From Ryuthela nishihirai (lineage: Eukaryota > Arthropoda > Arachnida > Araneae > Heptathelidae), in the NCBI GenBank assembly GCA_038380435.1, contig JAWZYU010000024.1:54088613-54152612 (forward strand): DNA of 64,000 bases. Direction: 5' to 3'. Positions 20,938-33,079 of the stretch are shown piece after piece (the first letter of the stretch is position 1; each line of letters opens with the position of its first letter). A program made the translations under genes and the position numbers. The notes under the pieces are model-generated. The model had not been told where the DNA came from, did not search any database, and was given only the letters and a program-made list of their open reading frames with translations.

Positions 20938-23900
20938 TTAAAGGAGGTTAGCGACTCCTTTGCCTAACCTCATCATTAGTTACAAAGCTGAACCACCTAA
21001 TGCCCAAGATACTGTGTAAGCATCTAGTATCAAAAGAATCTAGTTTCTTGTTATCTTGCTTACAAAACGCAAAGTTTAATTTAAAAAATTCAAGTTTCAA
21101 TTACAAAGTTTCACTACCATAACTAACCCTAGAAAGAACCAAACTATTATACAGTCCAATTTTAGTCTTTAGGTACTTTCCATCATGACGTTTAGGTGTA
21201 TATGCCAATTTCTCCATACTCTCCATAGATACTTAAAAGTCCTGGTAGGAATCCCTATTCATCTGTTAATCTCATGTTGCACATCACCAGTATCTGTTAC
21301 GTAGCTCTCAATATAATTAAACTGTGACACCTGCTTAAGACTGTAATTTTCAGATTAGCTGAATCACAGCCTGCCTGACCAATAGTCATCACTTCAGTTT
21401 TCTCTCTGTTTATAACCAAGCCTACTCTACTACCAGTCTCATCAACAGCTCGAATGAAAGAGTTTGTCTCATCAACAGCTAGAATGAAAGAGTTCGTCTC
21501 ATAAACATCATTTGCCAAAAGAGCTAAATCATCAGCATAATTTAAATCAGAAATTTTAGTATCTCCAGACCATTTAAGGCCAAAATCTTTCCCTTGTAGT
21601 GAATTTTGCATAACATAAGCAATAACCAAACTAAAGAGAAAAAGAGACAAAATGCACCCTTGTCGAACACCAGAAGTAATGTTAAACCACTTGCTAAAAG
21701 CCTTACCAACTTTCACACACGACTAGGTGTTATTATACAAAGCTTTCATCATGTTAATTACCTTGTCAGGTATACCATATGATCTCACAATCAACCACAA
21801 ATTATGACGAAAAACACAGTTGAAAGCCTTTCTGAAATCTACAAAGCTAGCAACCAAAGGTTTCTGAAACTCTAAACATTTCTCAAGAATCTGCCTAAGT
21901 GAAAATATTTAATCCACACATCCCCTACCACTTCTGAATCCACATTGCTCATCAAGCAATTGCCTGTCAACCTGATTCTTAATTCTATTAAGCAAATCAT
22001 GTAAAGAACTTTCCTGGAACAGAGAGTAGGCTGTTACCCCTATAGTTATCACAAGAACTGCAATAACCTTTTTTGAAAATAGGGATAATAACAGCTCTGG
22101 TAAATCATTAGGAACAATGCCTTTATCATAAAAGATATTCAAAATTTCAGTCATCCAAGTGGTAACCAAAACATTTCCAGCTCTAAGCATTTCCATTGTA
22201 ATTTCATCTACCCCTGGGAATTTATGTAGTTTAAGTTTAGAAATAGCCAAATTAACTTCAGATTGTATTAAAGGGCCAACATTAAAGCCATCAATGCATC
22301 TATCATCATTGCAAACAATGGGAGTAGAACTAACCACACTGTTTAGAACATCACTGAAATGCTCAGCCCACCTAGCCATGACAGAATCCTCACCTTCAAT
22401 AACCTTACCTTGTTTATCCTTCAATCCCTGTACATTTTCTACCACACAAAACAATAATTATTTGGTACAGTTCTCTGCTGTTGTGCTGTCTAACTGCTCC
22501 CTTGGCTTTGTTAGCCAAGCCATCACGTCAAAGATTCTTATCAGCAGCTAACTGATCTTTTACACATTTATTAAGTTCTCTGTAATGCTTTCTATTAGGA
22601 CTAGTAGGGTATTGATTAAGGACATTCCTGCAGTTCCTTCTTTCCGAAATAAGCTCAAGTGCCTTATCACTCAAATAATTCTGCCTCCTCTGTTCCTTTT
22701 TTCCTAAAAGAATACCGTTAGTTCCAAAAAACGGCTGTTTAAAATGGTCCCATTCTTCCTCAACTTCAGTAGTAAGCAAACAATGACTGTCATGATGACT
22801 AAGTAACTATCATGGTAAGCTTTAGCTATAACTAGGTCTTTCAGAGCTTCAGTACTAATGATAAATTTTTTAACCCTAGCACAACACTTTTTAAGTTTAA
22901 GTTGCAAGACACTTTTAACAAGATAATGGTCAGATCCAATTTCAAACCTGGTATTCCTAACTGAACTAGCCCATTTGCTGTTAATTAATATATAATCAAT
23001 CATATTCTTATGCAGCCCATCAGTTGAAACCCATGTGTACTTATGTATGTCGCAGTATATGTAATGTCGCAATGTTTGTAATGTTGTCAAAGTGTTAGCT
23101 ATTCTGAAACCATTGAGTTTACTTACCTGTAGGAGATGTTGCCCATTGCACCTACCGATACCAAAAGGGCTTATCACTCCTCCCCAAAGGTCAGAGTCAG
23201 TACCAACTTTGACATTGAAGTCACCTAGAACAAGGGTAATATCTCCTTGACAGAATTCAAAATATCTCGAAGTTGTCCGTAAAACCTAGCCTTCTCATCC
23301 TCATCGGCATCCTTAGTTGTGGCATAACAGCAGATAACATTCAAGTCTTTAACGCTTGTCTGAAATTTTGCTGTAAGAAACCTTTCATTAATGCACTCAT
23401 ATCCTAGAAGAGCATCACTAGGGTGTCTGCTGAGAAGCAGACCCACGCCTTGGTGATGCTTATTGTTGTCCCTCCCTGAAAAGAGAAATTTAAGATTATT
23501 TTTAAGAATCTGACCTTTATCTGTCCATCTGGTCTCTTGCAAGCCGAGAATATCTAAATTATAATGGTGGAATTCTTGTGTGAGGACATCAAGAGAAAAA
23601 GCTCTGTGCAGAGTCCTTACATTCCAACTAACTATGGGGAGAAAATGGTTAGTGGGATGTTTAAAGAAACTATGTTTATTGAGAGAGGGAATGCCAACAA
23701 TATCAAACAACCTCCTAATCGCAGACATGGGGTAAAGACCCGTTCCCCACCACTGAAGGCTGAAGCGATCTACACTGGAAGACTTTCTCCAATGTAGAAT
23801 TTGACAATGCCAGTAGAAACAAAGAGTTCAGGTGCCTGCGAAGACCTCTGCTCAGGATTATCCACCAGCTGATTAACATATCCTGTGAATCTATTCACTT

Positions 23901-24539
23901 GGGGTTGTCAACCCACAAACAGAACACAGAGCAGAAGATTTTCCCTCCACAGAAGCCCACCAGTGCAGCAAATTCAGGATCCATAATCAAGCTGTCTTAA
24001 TCCAATCCAGTAAGTTTATATGGTCAGCACCAGAACCCTGTGTGGTTGACCACTCTTCAGCAGGGTAGAAAAAAAAGTTGCCATAGTTGTCCAGATCAGT
24101 AGGCCACACTAATCTGGCAGCCCTCCCCTTCCGTTCACTTCCACAGGAGAGTATCTCTTTTGAAAGGTACTAACGGCCTGCACCACTAGAAGGTGGGGTC
24201 GGATATTAGGTGCTAGGCCTGGCCGGCTCTATGCATCATCACGGGGGGGATTGGTGCATAGCTCTCCTTCTAGTGACTACGTATCTACCATTTACAGACA
24301 ATTATCAGCTGAAACTAAAAAGGTGTGTTTTCCCACCCCCCTCTGGGTCTAAGGGGTCAACTCATTTTTGACAGTGAAAACTTCGTTACCTTCACATTCC
24401 ATCACCAAATTTTCAAATTTCTAGCATAAATACATCGCTTGCAATATTCATTTGAAATTTTGGAATTTTCCACTTTTTCCACTGCTAAAGGATGTAAATG
24501 TAGCTTTAGAGAGATTTGGAAAGTCCATATTTCATCAAT

Positions 24540-24660
24540 ACAAAAAGAATTTCTAATTTATCTCTGTAAACAAAAAAGTTCGACCTCTACAGATGGATAG
24601 ACAGATGACAAAGCAAAACTATTATCTCATTTTCTTTGAAAACGAGATAAAAAGAAATAA
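24540..24660. repeat. Degenerate repeat, one of an inverted pair
   Basis: The text from ctaatttatctctgtaaac to gatgacaaagcaaaac reappears as the reverse complement near 26140-26235. A plus-strand relative lies near 38695-38815 (ttaatttatctctaaaagtg, gatgatgacaaagtgc). The inverted pair brackets the tandem array at 24839-25560 and a MITE. Confidence 0.45.
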
Positions 24661-24838
24661 AAAACATGTTTCATGTAAATATTATATTATTCAGGAAGAA
24701 ATTGCCTTTTAATTAATATATAATTTAACTGTTTTTAATTTTTTTTTTTTTTTCTAAAATTAGGCCTCAATTGCCTAATCACATCTATTTTTACCTATCT
24801 TTTCACTTGACATTTATCAGTTTGTGGATTTGTCAAAA

Positions 24839-25560
24839 CAGTTGTTCCACCATACCTTTCAAATGCATGGGAGAAACTTAATGAATTATGTGCCAAACAG
24901 TGACATGGGGAATGTCGTAAGCTATAAAAAATTGACTCTATGCTTTCTTCCCTCCTAAAAAGGCAGAAATGTGAAAAATATTTTTGAGCTATATCTCCAG
25001 AATGTGAATGCCAAAAGTAACCACCTATACATCAAAGCTTGTGATGCAGGAAGTGTCATAAGCCATAAAAAATTAACCTCCCTACTTTCTTCCCTCTAAA
25101 AAAAGAGAATTATGAAAACAATTGTTCTACTATATCTGTGGAATGTGATTGCAGAAAATAACAATCTATGCACTAAATGCAAGTTTCTGACACAGGGAGT
25201 GTCAGAGACTGTTAAAAACTGCCCTTCCCATGCTTTCATTCCCTCTTAATAAAAAACAGAAAATGTGAAAGTTGTTCCACTATATCTTCCAAATGCAAGG
25301 GCCTACAGTTATGAGTTAGGTGTCAAATGAAAGCTCATATACTGACCATTGTAAACTATTTCAAATTTTGCCTCTACCATTCTCCCTGATAAAAGTGGGG
25401 TGGATTTTAAGAGGGTTAGATTTTAACGAGTCATATCTCAAATTAAAGCTTGTGATGTCTCCAATGTCATGGGCTACCACAAACATAACTCCAAAAGGGA
25501 GAGAAAATGTGGCCAATGTTTATGAGTTATATTTCAAATGAAAGTTTTTGAAGGTAGGTG
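24839..25560 (+). repeat. Diverged tandem array, unit about 140-160 bp, five units
   Basis: Units begin near 24839 (gttgttccaccatacctttc), 24980 (ttgagctatatctccagaat), 25120 (attgttctactatatctgtg), 25271 (gttgttccactatatcttcc) and 25430 (gtcatatctcaaattaaagc). Each also holds a 'gggagtgtcataagc..ta' segment and a pyrimidine-rich 'ctttcttccctc' segment. Divergence between units is high. Confidence 0.65.
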
Positions 25561-25574
25561 TTTTAATGACAAAG

Positions 25575-25884
25575 CAAAAATATAAATAAATTGAAAAATT
25601 AAAAATATATATATATCTTTCTATATGGCCCTAAAAAATAGAAAATAAACTTAATGCATATCAGTGGTATAATTAGTCACTGGTTTCACGTTCACTTCAA
25701 TCAAAGGAAGATAGGGTGCTGATTTACCAACACAAGATTGCAGCTGTCCTATCTTCCTCTGAAATGAATCAGTGGAACTCAGTGACTGAATACACAATTG
25801 ATATGCTTTATGTTTTTCTTCTTTTTAGGGCCCATATAGGAAGATATCTATATTTTTAATTTTTTAATTTACTTATATTTTCAC
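25575..25884. mobile_element. Palindromic MITE, about 310 bp
   Basis: The left arm (taaattgaaaaattaaaaat, then ctatatggccctaaaaaata, gcatatcagtgg, caaaggaagatagg) is mirrored by the right arm (cctatcttcctctgaa, gatatgctttatg, tttttagggcccatatag, tttttaattttttaattta). The arms are about 140 bp each with a short centre. No clear target duplication was identified. Confidence 0.65.
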
Positions 25885-26441
25885 TATATCTCTATGAAAA
25901 AATTTTATTAAAATTAATATCTTTAATTAGATTATTTTTAGATTATAATAAAATGCTTTTAATTAGCTGCTCATTTTCTTTTAGCTTCCTTAGCATTAGC
26001 TAATATATTTTGGTAATGCTTCATTTTGGTATCAATCTTAAAATTTGATTCTTTGAAATGATCTTAGAATGTTACTGCCTGTTATTAAAATTTTAATATC
26101 ACAAAAACTTTTTTATGTTTACCCTTTTTAGCTCATTAAAAAAAAATAGTTGTTTTCACTTTGTCATGTACATATCTCTTCGTCCATTTGTAAACATTCA
26201 CCTTTTTGATTTTAGAGCTAAATTAAAAATTTGGGGGTTGGGGGGAGGATATCAACAAAATATTATGACTTGAATTTCTGCATCTACCAATAACTTTAAT
26301 AGCACCCTCTAATGATGAAAATTATCAAAATTTTAATATTACAAGCTATCTATTTATGCCAAAAATTTCAAATTTTGGTTATAGAGTGAGAGTTAAAGGT
26401 TTACAATGATAGCAATGATTTATCCCTCTTATCCTTTAAAA

Positions 26442-26819
26442 CAGTGGCTCTCAACCTTTTTGACCTCCTCTTTCCAGGAGGAGGAACCTGCTGGAAGGTT
26501 GGCCAGATTATTGTAGGCATAGAATGCTAAAAAAGAGATGCTTTTTGATTTTTACATGCATGCAATGTATTATAGTGTAACCAAAAAATAAATGCTTTGC
26601 TTAAATTTTTAGCTAAAAAAGATGCAAGTATTATTAAGACTCTAAATTAACAAAAGAATAAGAAATAGATTTACTGACTGAATCTAATGAGACCTGGTAT
26701 GACAGATCTTTTAGCAATTTTACTGAAATTAGGTGTCAAAGAGCTGATAGTTGACAGTGAATATCTACTAAAGCTATTTTGAATGCAATGCTCAAGGTAC
26801 CCCTGGTTGAGAACTACTG
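26442..26819. mobile_element. hAT-type MITE
   Basis: The ends CAGTGGCTCTCAACC and the complement of GGTTGAGAACTACTG form an inverted repeat typical of non-autonomous hAT elements. The 8-bp flanks ctttaaaa (26434-26441) and ctttaacc (26820-26827) match at six of eight positions, fitting an aged hAT target duplication. The 378-bp body has no coding capacity. Confidence 0.75.
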
Positions 26820-27827
26820 CTTTAACCTTACAGTGCTAGGTTTTTCTCTCAAAATGCAACTCAACTTCCAAGCCTCATTATGAAACAACTAATGAATAAA
26901 AGTCTCACTGCATACTTAAAGAAAGTGAATTTAATTCTAAACACAAAATATAAAAATTAAAAGGAAAAAATGGTACATAAGCATAAAAAACATGCTTTTT
27001 TAGCAATTTTTGAAAACTGATTTATCAGTTTCTGGGGTTAAAGGTAGTGGGAAAACTACAACTTTTATACATGAAAAATGGAAAATTCTTTTGTGTTTTA
27101 TGAGTGTTAATAAAATATAACTCTTTGCATTTTATCCCAATCATTCATTAATTCAAATTTTTACCATTAGAAGGTGTGAAAGACAGAAATATAAAATTTG
27201 AAAAGTACCTTCTAAGGGTGGAAAAAGTTGGAAAATTATTAAACATTAAACAAAAATTGCATACTATTTATACTAGAAAAATTTCAAATTTGGGCAGCGT
27301 CAGGGAGCCATCAAGATTACATTGGAAGTATGATTTCCCCCTTTAAAAATTACAACTTCCCTCCACTCCCCCTGTATAGAGTGAGAACTGCAACTTTTTT
27401 GTTGTTTTAAAAGATAAATGAAAAATTATTTTTGAGTTTTATAGTTACAAATGAAATATTAAAATCTGCATTTTGACAATCATCTTTTAGTTTTAATTTC
27501 TATTGTTAGTGGGTGCTAAAGTCAGAAAATAGAAAAATTCATTCTATTTCAAAACTCGTCAGACATCTGGAAAAAACCAAACAATTAATTCCTGGGTTAC
27601 TGTACGATTTCAGTCTACTACTAACCCTTTAATGTCTATAGGCTTATCATTGTGTAACAGACTGAAAAATCCGTGATGTGAAAATTCCTACTGGGCCAAA
27701 ACGTTTTATGGAAATTTAAATATTTTACATATATTATTGGATAAGCTTTTTCAATATTTGTTACCATCATTTTGCTATCTACATTTTGTAAACTTACATG
27801 TGTAGTATGTTAATGAAGCCCAGGGCC

Positions 27828-27985
27828 AGACTGAGGTAGCAAGGGGTTATGCCCCCTTTCAGAATGCTAATAAAGGTGATAAGGATAAAAAAAGATTAAA
27901 TTTTTGTTTTTCAATAATTTTTATAAAACATGTAAAACAGAAGGGGAAATGTTACAATACATTGGAAATTTAATCTCTTGGCTTC
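27828..27985. repeat. Dispersed repeat related to 61170-61340
   Basis: Shared landmarks are tatgccccctttcagaatgc followed by taataaaggtgataaggat here, and catgcccccactttgagaat followed by gctaataaggataatt there. Both continue to aatttttat/gaaatttttaaa and tggaaat..aatctcttg. The family is unknown. Confidence 0.45.
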
Positions 27986-27989
27986 CTCT

Positions 27990-29780
27990 TGAACTTTTTT
28001 CAAGTTCCTTTGTGTTTCTTCTCCCCTCCTGATATTTTTCTAGACCCTAGCCTGATGAGGCATAACAATTGTATTCTAATTGACATTACAGTTTGCCATT
28101 GGTTACGTGTCAATTCGGGGACTTTAAATGCACTAAATAGTTATTTGTGTATTGACTTAAACAAAAGCACTGGGATGATTATAAACATTAAATTTGAACT
28201 GAAACAATGCAGTGACTAACATTAAAGAAATTAGCTTTAAAATAACTAGGCTACCTCTAGGGCTTCAACCCAAGTAATGTACCAATTGCAGAAAAAAAAG
28301 CAGTGACTCACACATGCTTTCAAAAACTTTGCATTCATGATGACAAAATTCACTTCCAACGAGAAACAACAGAAATATGTGCATAACAACCAACTAGGAT
28401 TCATTACATATTTCTGATACTGTCAATTATATTCATGCATTTTTTCACTCTCATTAATGTCTTGATTGTTAGTTAATGAATTTCTCCTAAACTTCTAATT
28501 TACAAATAAGTATTTAATAGTTCATCTCAAAAACCAATGCATTCCATGAATCTCAGAACCTAATATATATAATCTGATCTGGTATGAGGTATTGATGTCT
28601 TAGCTAAATTTTTTACAGCAACCAACAAATTTCCATAACTTAATTTTGAACCTTGGGGATAAACCATGTTTTTTTTTTATTTCTTTAAGAGATCACAGAT
28701 ATTAAATTTCAGTTACAGCAGCTGTGATATCACCCTCAGTATAATAAAAATTATAAGCTAATTTATGAAGAAAATTATTTATAAAACTGTCTCACTCATA
28801 AATTTTAAGTTCTCATTCAACACAGATTATTTAAGATTTTGTACTTTGTAATAAGAAAACCTAATTGATAATATTTCAAATATTAAGGGCCAAATTTCCT
28901 CCAACTAAAATTTTAACCATCGAGATTTTGACCGAATTTGACAAATATTACTAAATGATTTAAAGTCGAACAATTTCTTGCATTTAAAACTATTTTAAAC
29001 AACGTTGGTAACTTGCCGCAATATAACCGCAATGCAAAGATGAAATATTATCATTCTTTCAATGGATATATTCCGATTATTTTAACGAAGAACACTTAAA
29101 TTAGTTATATAAAAACTGCATTATTGTTTATACTAGCAATGAAAATCTAATACCAATACCAAGGGCAACATACGCTATTACAAGGCATATGATTAAATAA
29201 TTTACATTCTACTGACTCTAAAAGAAATACATCAGAACAAATGTAGTCATTTTTAAAACTATTTTCTGAAGCTTTCTTGCCTACAGGTAGCTGTCGACAT
29301 TTTTGCAATACAAAAGTCCAAACACAATGTCAACATCAAATATGCCTTACCTTTAAAAAATGAAATTGGGCGCTACATTATACACCCTTTAACACAAATG
29401 GAAGTTTGTATTTTAGACTATTCAAAATACATCGGTATATAATTTAAGCTCTTTATAAGAATAAAAAACTTACATTACGGCAGCATAAAACAGCTTCCAA
29501 ATTTAAGTTGTTCCAAAACACAACTATAGAGGGCACGGTGAAGCACAAAATAACGATTACAGTTTCTAAACAATTAATACGTTAAATTTTTAAATTCAAT
29601 ATCTGTATTATTTTCAAGAGCAAATTTCATTTTCAATTAGAAAACACGTATTTAATGACGGTATTATTGAATTACATTATTCCAAAAGAAACGAGAACTC
29701 ACGTGAACTTAGCATACTTCAGGAAATGCGCAAAAACTATTATTAATCCACCAATATCATTAGTCAGGCTTTCAGTTTCA
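27990..29780. other. AT-rich non-coding DNA
   Basis: No gene, conserved exon or complete repeat was recognised in this stretch. Confidence 0.4.
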
Positions 29781-30033
29781 TTTGGAATAGTTTGTGCAAA
29801 TTTATTTCAGAAGAGTAATACAAGGTAAGTTATTAATTAAAAATTTTGCTCCCATAAATCTGTTTAGATTTTTAATAGGGTTTTCCTTCTTGTACCTAAA
29901 AAAAAGATCGGTCACTCCTACCACTATATATCTATGGGTATACGCCTCTGTGTGTAGCTTACCAAATACATCTGCCGCTATAAAAGACATCAAAGTAGCT
30001 TATTTTAGGATGTGGGATTTTGGGATGACTATG

Positions 30034-30392
30034 AACGGCGCTTTTTTGCACTGCGCTAAATAGCCAGGTCACAAGGACCCCAACGGCTCAGAGAAGGTAG
30101 CGGAAGAGGACAACTGGACAGCTGTTAAGAGACAGATAGTAGCCTCCCATCACGGCCATCCAGCATGTTCTTTAACGTACATATGATATGGCTCTCCCGC
30201 ACACGGAGTGACTGCCTAATGTCCCATCTGATGGACGGCAGCTTTGCCAAGTCCACCGATGTCCCCTAATGAACGTGGGCAGGGCGGGAAGTTTTGCTGA
30301 GATAAATATCAAAGGTGGCCCAAGTGGAGCTCGAACATATGAATTGAAGGTTACGATCCTGGCACACTACCGACTGAGCCACCCCGTCCTTT
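30034..30392 (-). mobile_element. SINE-A copy, degenerate
   Basis: The body (ggacggcagctttgcc, ttctttaacgtac) and tRNA-like head (complement of ggtggctcagtcggtag at about 30375-30390) are recognisable with many substitutions. The B box has decayed. Confidence 0.8.
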
Positions 30393-30454
30393 ATCGAAGT
30401 GGCAAACAAACCTTTCTATGTAGTTGGATTGTTTTAATTCTTTAGTTCTAACCG

Positions 30455-30700
30455 GAATTTTGCACAAAAAATGGACTAAATAGTCAGGTCATAAGAACTC
30501 ACAGAAGGTAAGAAAGGGAGACCCTCTGAATAGCTTTCTGGATACAAATGCCGACTCCCGTCTAAGCCTTTCCGTGAGTTATTTAATGTGCACAGAATGT
30601 GACTCTCCTGAACATGGGACCACCGATGGATGGACGGCATCCTTTACATGCCCATCAGTATCCCCTTGCTGGCTGAGGGCAGGATGGTTTTAAGAGATAT
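30455..30700 (-). mobile_element. SINE-A copy, strongly decayed and truncated
   Basis: The landmarks ttttgcacaaaaaatggact followed by aaatagtcaggtca, and gatggatggacggcatccttt, still follow the SINE-A order. The tRNA-like head is not recognisable. It lies in tandem with the copy at 30034. Confidence 0.55.
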
Positions 30701-30818
30701 AAGTATTTCTAATGAGCAGTTATTTTATATGTAATGCCAATTCTTTTTATGCAGTCAAGCAGCTGCTTGAGGGGCTACTTTTTTTATTGTCAACTAAATT
30801 TAACTAATTTTTTAGCTG

Positions 30819-30888
30819 TCTGTTCCATTGAGGTAATATTACTAGAAACAGGACTGGCAACGGACGCCATGAACACGTACAGATGTTA
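30819..30888. repeat. Dispersed repeat related to 43123-43205
   Basis: Shared text: gaggtaatattactagaaac, actggcaacggacgccatg and acgtacagatgt. The copy at 43123 also has 10-bp inverted ends that are not present here. Confidence 0.5.
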
Positions 30889-31635
30889 ATCCTAGTCGAT
30901 AGTGAGCCGAAAGTTGGGTGTTTTTAATATGTCAACAGTGAAATGTCTACTTCATGCTCAGCGTACGGATGCAAAAATAAATGTTGTAAAGACAGCAATT
31001 TGACATTTCATAAGTTTTCATGACATATCTTTACGAAAATTACGAGATGTGTTGTTTGTGATAAATTAAAAATTGAAATTGTTAAACTAAGGGATTTAAA
31101 AATAAAGAGTTGTCAACTTTTCAATATACTTTTCTGTCGAAGTTGAATATAGTTCACGAATTTTCTAATATATGAAACTAATAATATTTCCATATCTAAA
31201 GTAGGTGATTTAAAGCCTGAATTAATATGAAATTAAAAGAATGTTTTCGTACATTTTATTTCAATAAGAAATATTAAGCATATGGCATTAAATTTATGAG
31301 ATGTCTGCTTGCATTTTTTATTTTGCCAAAGTTTACAGTCAATTTAATTCACCTTTAATCGCATATTAAGAGCATATCGAATTTTTTTAAATTTTCATAC
31401 AAAACCTCGATTTGAAAGAGAAGCAGTTTCCAGCGTCTTCGCTTTTCATCCGATATAAATCAATAAGTGTGTATTAATTAAACCTATTTTGCTTTAATTA
31501 CTACACTGGAATAACCTCATTGAAATAAAAAACAAAAATCATCAATGTTCTGCCTCATTTAAATCATTTGTTAAGCATTTTTAAATACCCATCGTTGTTC
31601 GCAGCCAATTTAGCAAGGCATCATGGGTATCTTAC

Positions 31636-31720
31636 CTCACTAAGCAGTCGGCAAACACAGCCGTCTGTCATCATGGCGGTCAATGCTACGGGAATCGGAG
31701 TCCTGTCTCTAGTATTACTA
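31636..31720 (-). promoter_or_regulatory. Candidate promoter/first non-coding exon for PDS5
   Basis: On the minus strand a relatively GC-rich stretch carries ccgccatgatg (YY1-like, common at housekeeping starts), followed by gccgactgcttagtgag. A strong splice donor gtaaga follows at 31635-31630. No gene is known on the opposite strand. Splicing from here to the acceptor at 4583 would give PDS5 a 27-kb 5' intron. This is inference from motif and position only; the small open frame on the plus strand (31568-31756) has no domain. Confidence 0.3.
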
Positions 31721-31995
31721 CCTCAATGGTCTGTTCCAAGAAGTTTCTTTCCATGAATCCGTGAATTCTTAAATGATTTCGAAACACATTGTCTGGAATA
31801 TCTTTCGTCTTTTTGTCCTTATGAACAATAGCATAGCGAAGGAACTATGGTTGGAGGGGGAACGAAAATTTTCCTACTCAGAAGTCGAATTTTGACAACT
31901 GAGAAAATAATTATGTACTTTACATAAATTTAATTATGTCTTTGTCAGGGATGCTCCAACATTTTCGGGGGGAGGGACCCTTTCTCATTGATTTT

Positions 31996-33035
31996 GCTAA
32001 GTGCCTAGATTTTTCAGCCTTTTCATGATTTCACAAAAAAAATTTCCTGTTTTTACATCTCACCAGAATTTACCAAATCCCGTCGAATTGTACCAAGTAC
32101 ACAATACTTTGCCAAGCTTTCTCGATTTTGCCAATTCTCCTGAATTCCCCAAAACTACTCCCAATATTCACAATTCACATGTATTTTACCAAGTGGCCTC
32201 GAATTTTGCCAACTAGTTGCAATTTTATAGGAAAAATCGCAGTTTTTCCATCTTCCCTGAATAAACCCAGTCACTTCGAATTTTGTAACTTTCTTTATTT
32301 GCACAAAAACGAGCTCAATTTTTACACCCTGCCAGCATTTTTTCAAAGTGGCTTCGAATTTTTCAGCTTCCCTAGATTTTGCCAACTTTTCATAATATTA
32401 CAGAAAAAAATCCCATTTTTTTACATCTCACCTGAATTTTGCCGATTCACTTCAAATTTTGTCAACTCTTCTAAGTTTTACCAACTCCCAAAGATTTTGT
32501 CAACAGTTTAATTTCACAAAACCAATCCCAATATTTACAACTCACCTGTATTTTACCAAGTGGCTTGGAATATTGCCAACTAGACTAGAATTGGACAAGT
32601 TGCATTCATTTTGTCAGCTTTTTAATTTCACAAAAACCAATCTCAATTTTCATAACTTACCTATGTGTTACCAAGTGGATTCGAATTTTGCCGACTGCCC
32701 TAGATTTTGTTATGTTTCCTCCGTTTTGCAAACTCCCTTAGATTTTGCAATTGGTCCCGATTTTGCCAACTCGGCGTAATTTTACCAAAAAAACACAATT
32801 TTTATATCTCACTGGAATTTTTCCCAAGTCACTCCGAATTTTGCCAACTTCCCAAGTTTTTCTTCAAGTTGTCCTAATTTTGCCAACTGCCTTAGATTTT
32901 GCAAAGTTGCCTCGATTTTGACAACTACCCTAGATTTTGCTAACTCTCTTAATTTAAAAAAAAAGTAAAAATTTTCGCAACACACTTATATTTTATAAAG
33001 TCGCTTCGAATTTTGCCAACTCCGATTTTTTTAGG
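31996..33035 (+). repeat. Degenerate tandem array: 20-bp subunits in a period of about 115 bp
   Basis: The subunit is close to 'attttgccaactnccctag' and recurs throughout. A second segment, 'cacaaaaaccaatcccaat' then 'tttacatctcacctg', recurs near 32035, 32150, 32400, 32515, 32630, 32785 and 32960, giving a higher-order period of roughly 115 bp. Each such segment is followed by aattttaccaagtggcttcg. Apparent open frames across it are artefacts of the repeat. It ends at a poly-C run near 33053-33072. Confidence 0.8.
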
Positions 33036-33079
33036 AGACCCACCATGCCACCTACCCCCCCCCCCCCCCCCCACTTCCA

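Larger units (their letters stand above)
19452..24298 (-). mobile_element. LINE copy B: full-length RTE/BovB-like element carrying a piggyBac insertion
   Basis: This is the same family as copy A. Without the nested piggyBac it is about 3.6 kb. Likely target duplications are CAATAATCA at 19443-19451 and CAATTATCA at 24299-24307 (one mismatch). The 5' end shares ctaccatttacag with copy A. Endonuclease motifs (SWNVRTL, LGLQETRW) are in the frame 23728-23225; MIDYILINSKW and GSDHYLVKS are in 23177-22704. RT blocks include QCGFRSGRGCVD (22454-21909), GVRQGC and YADDLALL (21716-21297). A 33-bp in-frame duplication follows YADD. Frameshifts and a stop after QCGFRSGRGCVD make it inactive. Confidence 0.88.

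Noticed and set aside
24839..25560. CRISPR-like array
   Set aside because: Units are long, diverged and lack identical short repeats with unique spacers; the context is animal nuclear DNA.
30754..30775. SINE-B tail fragment gtcaagcagctgcttgaggg
   Set aside because: Only about 20 bp match the SINE-B terminus; too short to list as a copy.
31996..33035. Overlapping open frames of about 70-130 codons rich in F, N, S
   Set aside because: They follow the 20-bp repeat in several frames and on both strands, which marks translation of a tandem repeat, not coding.
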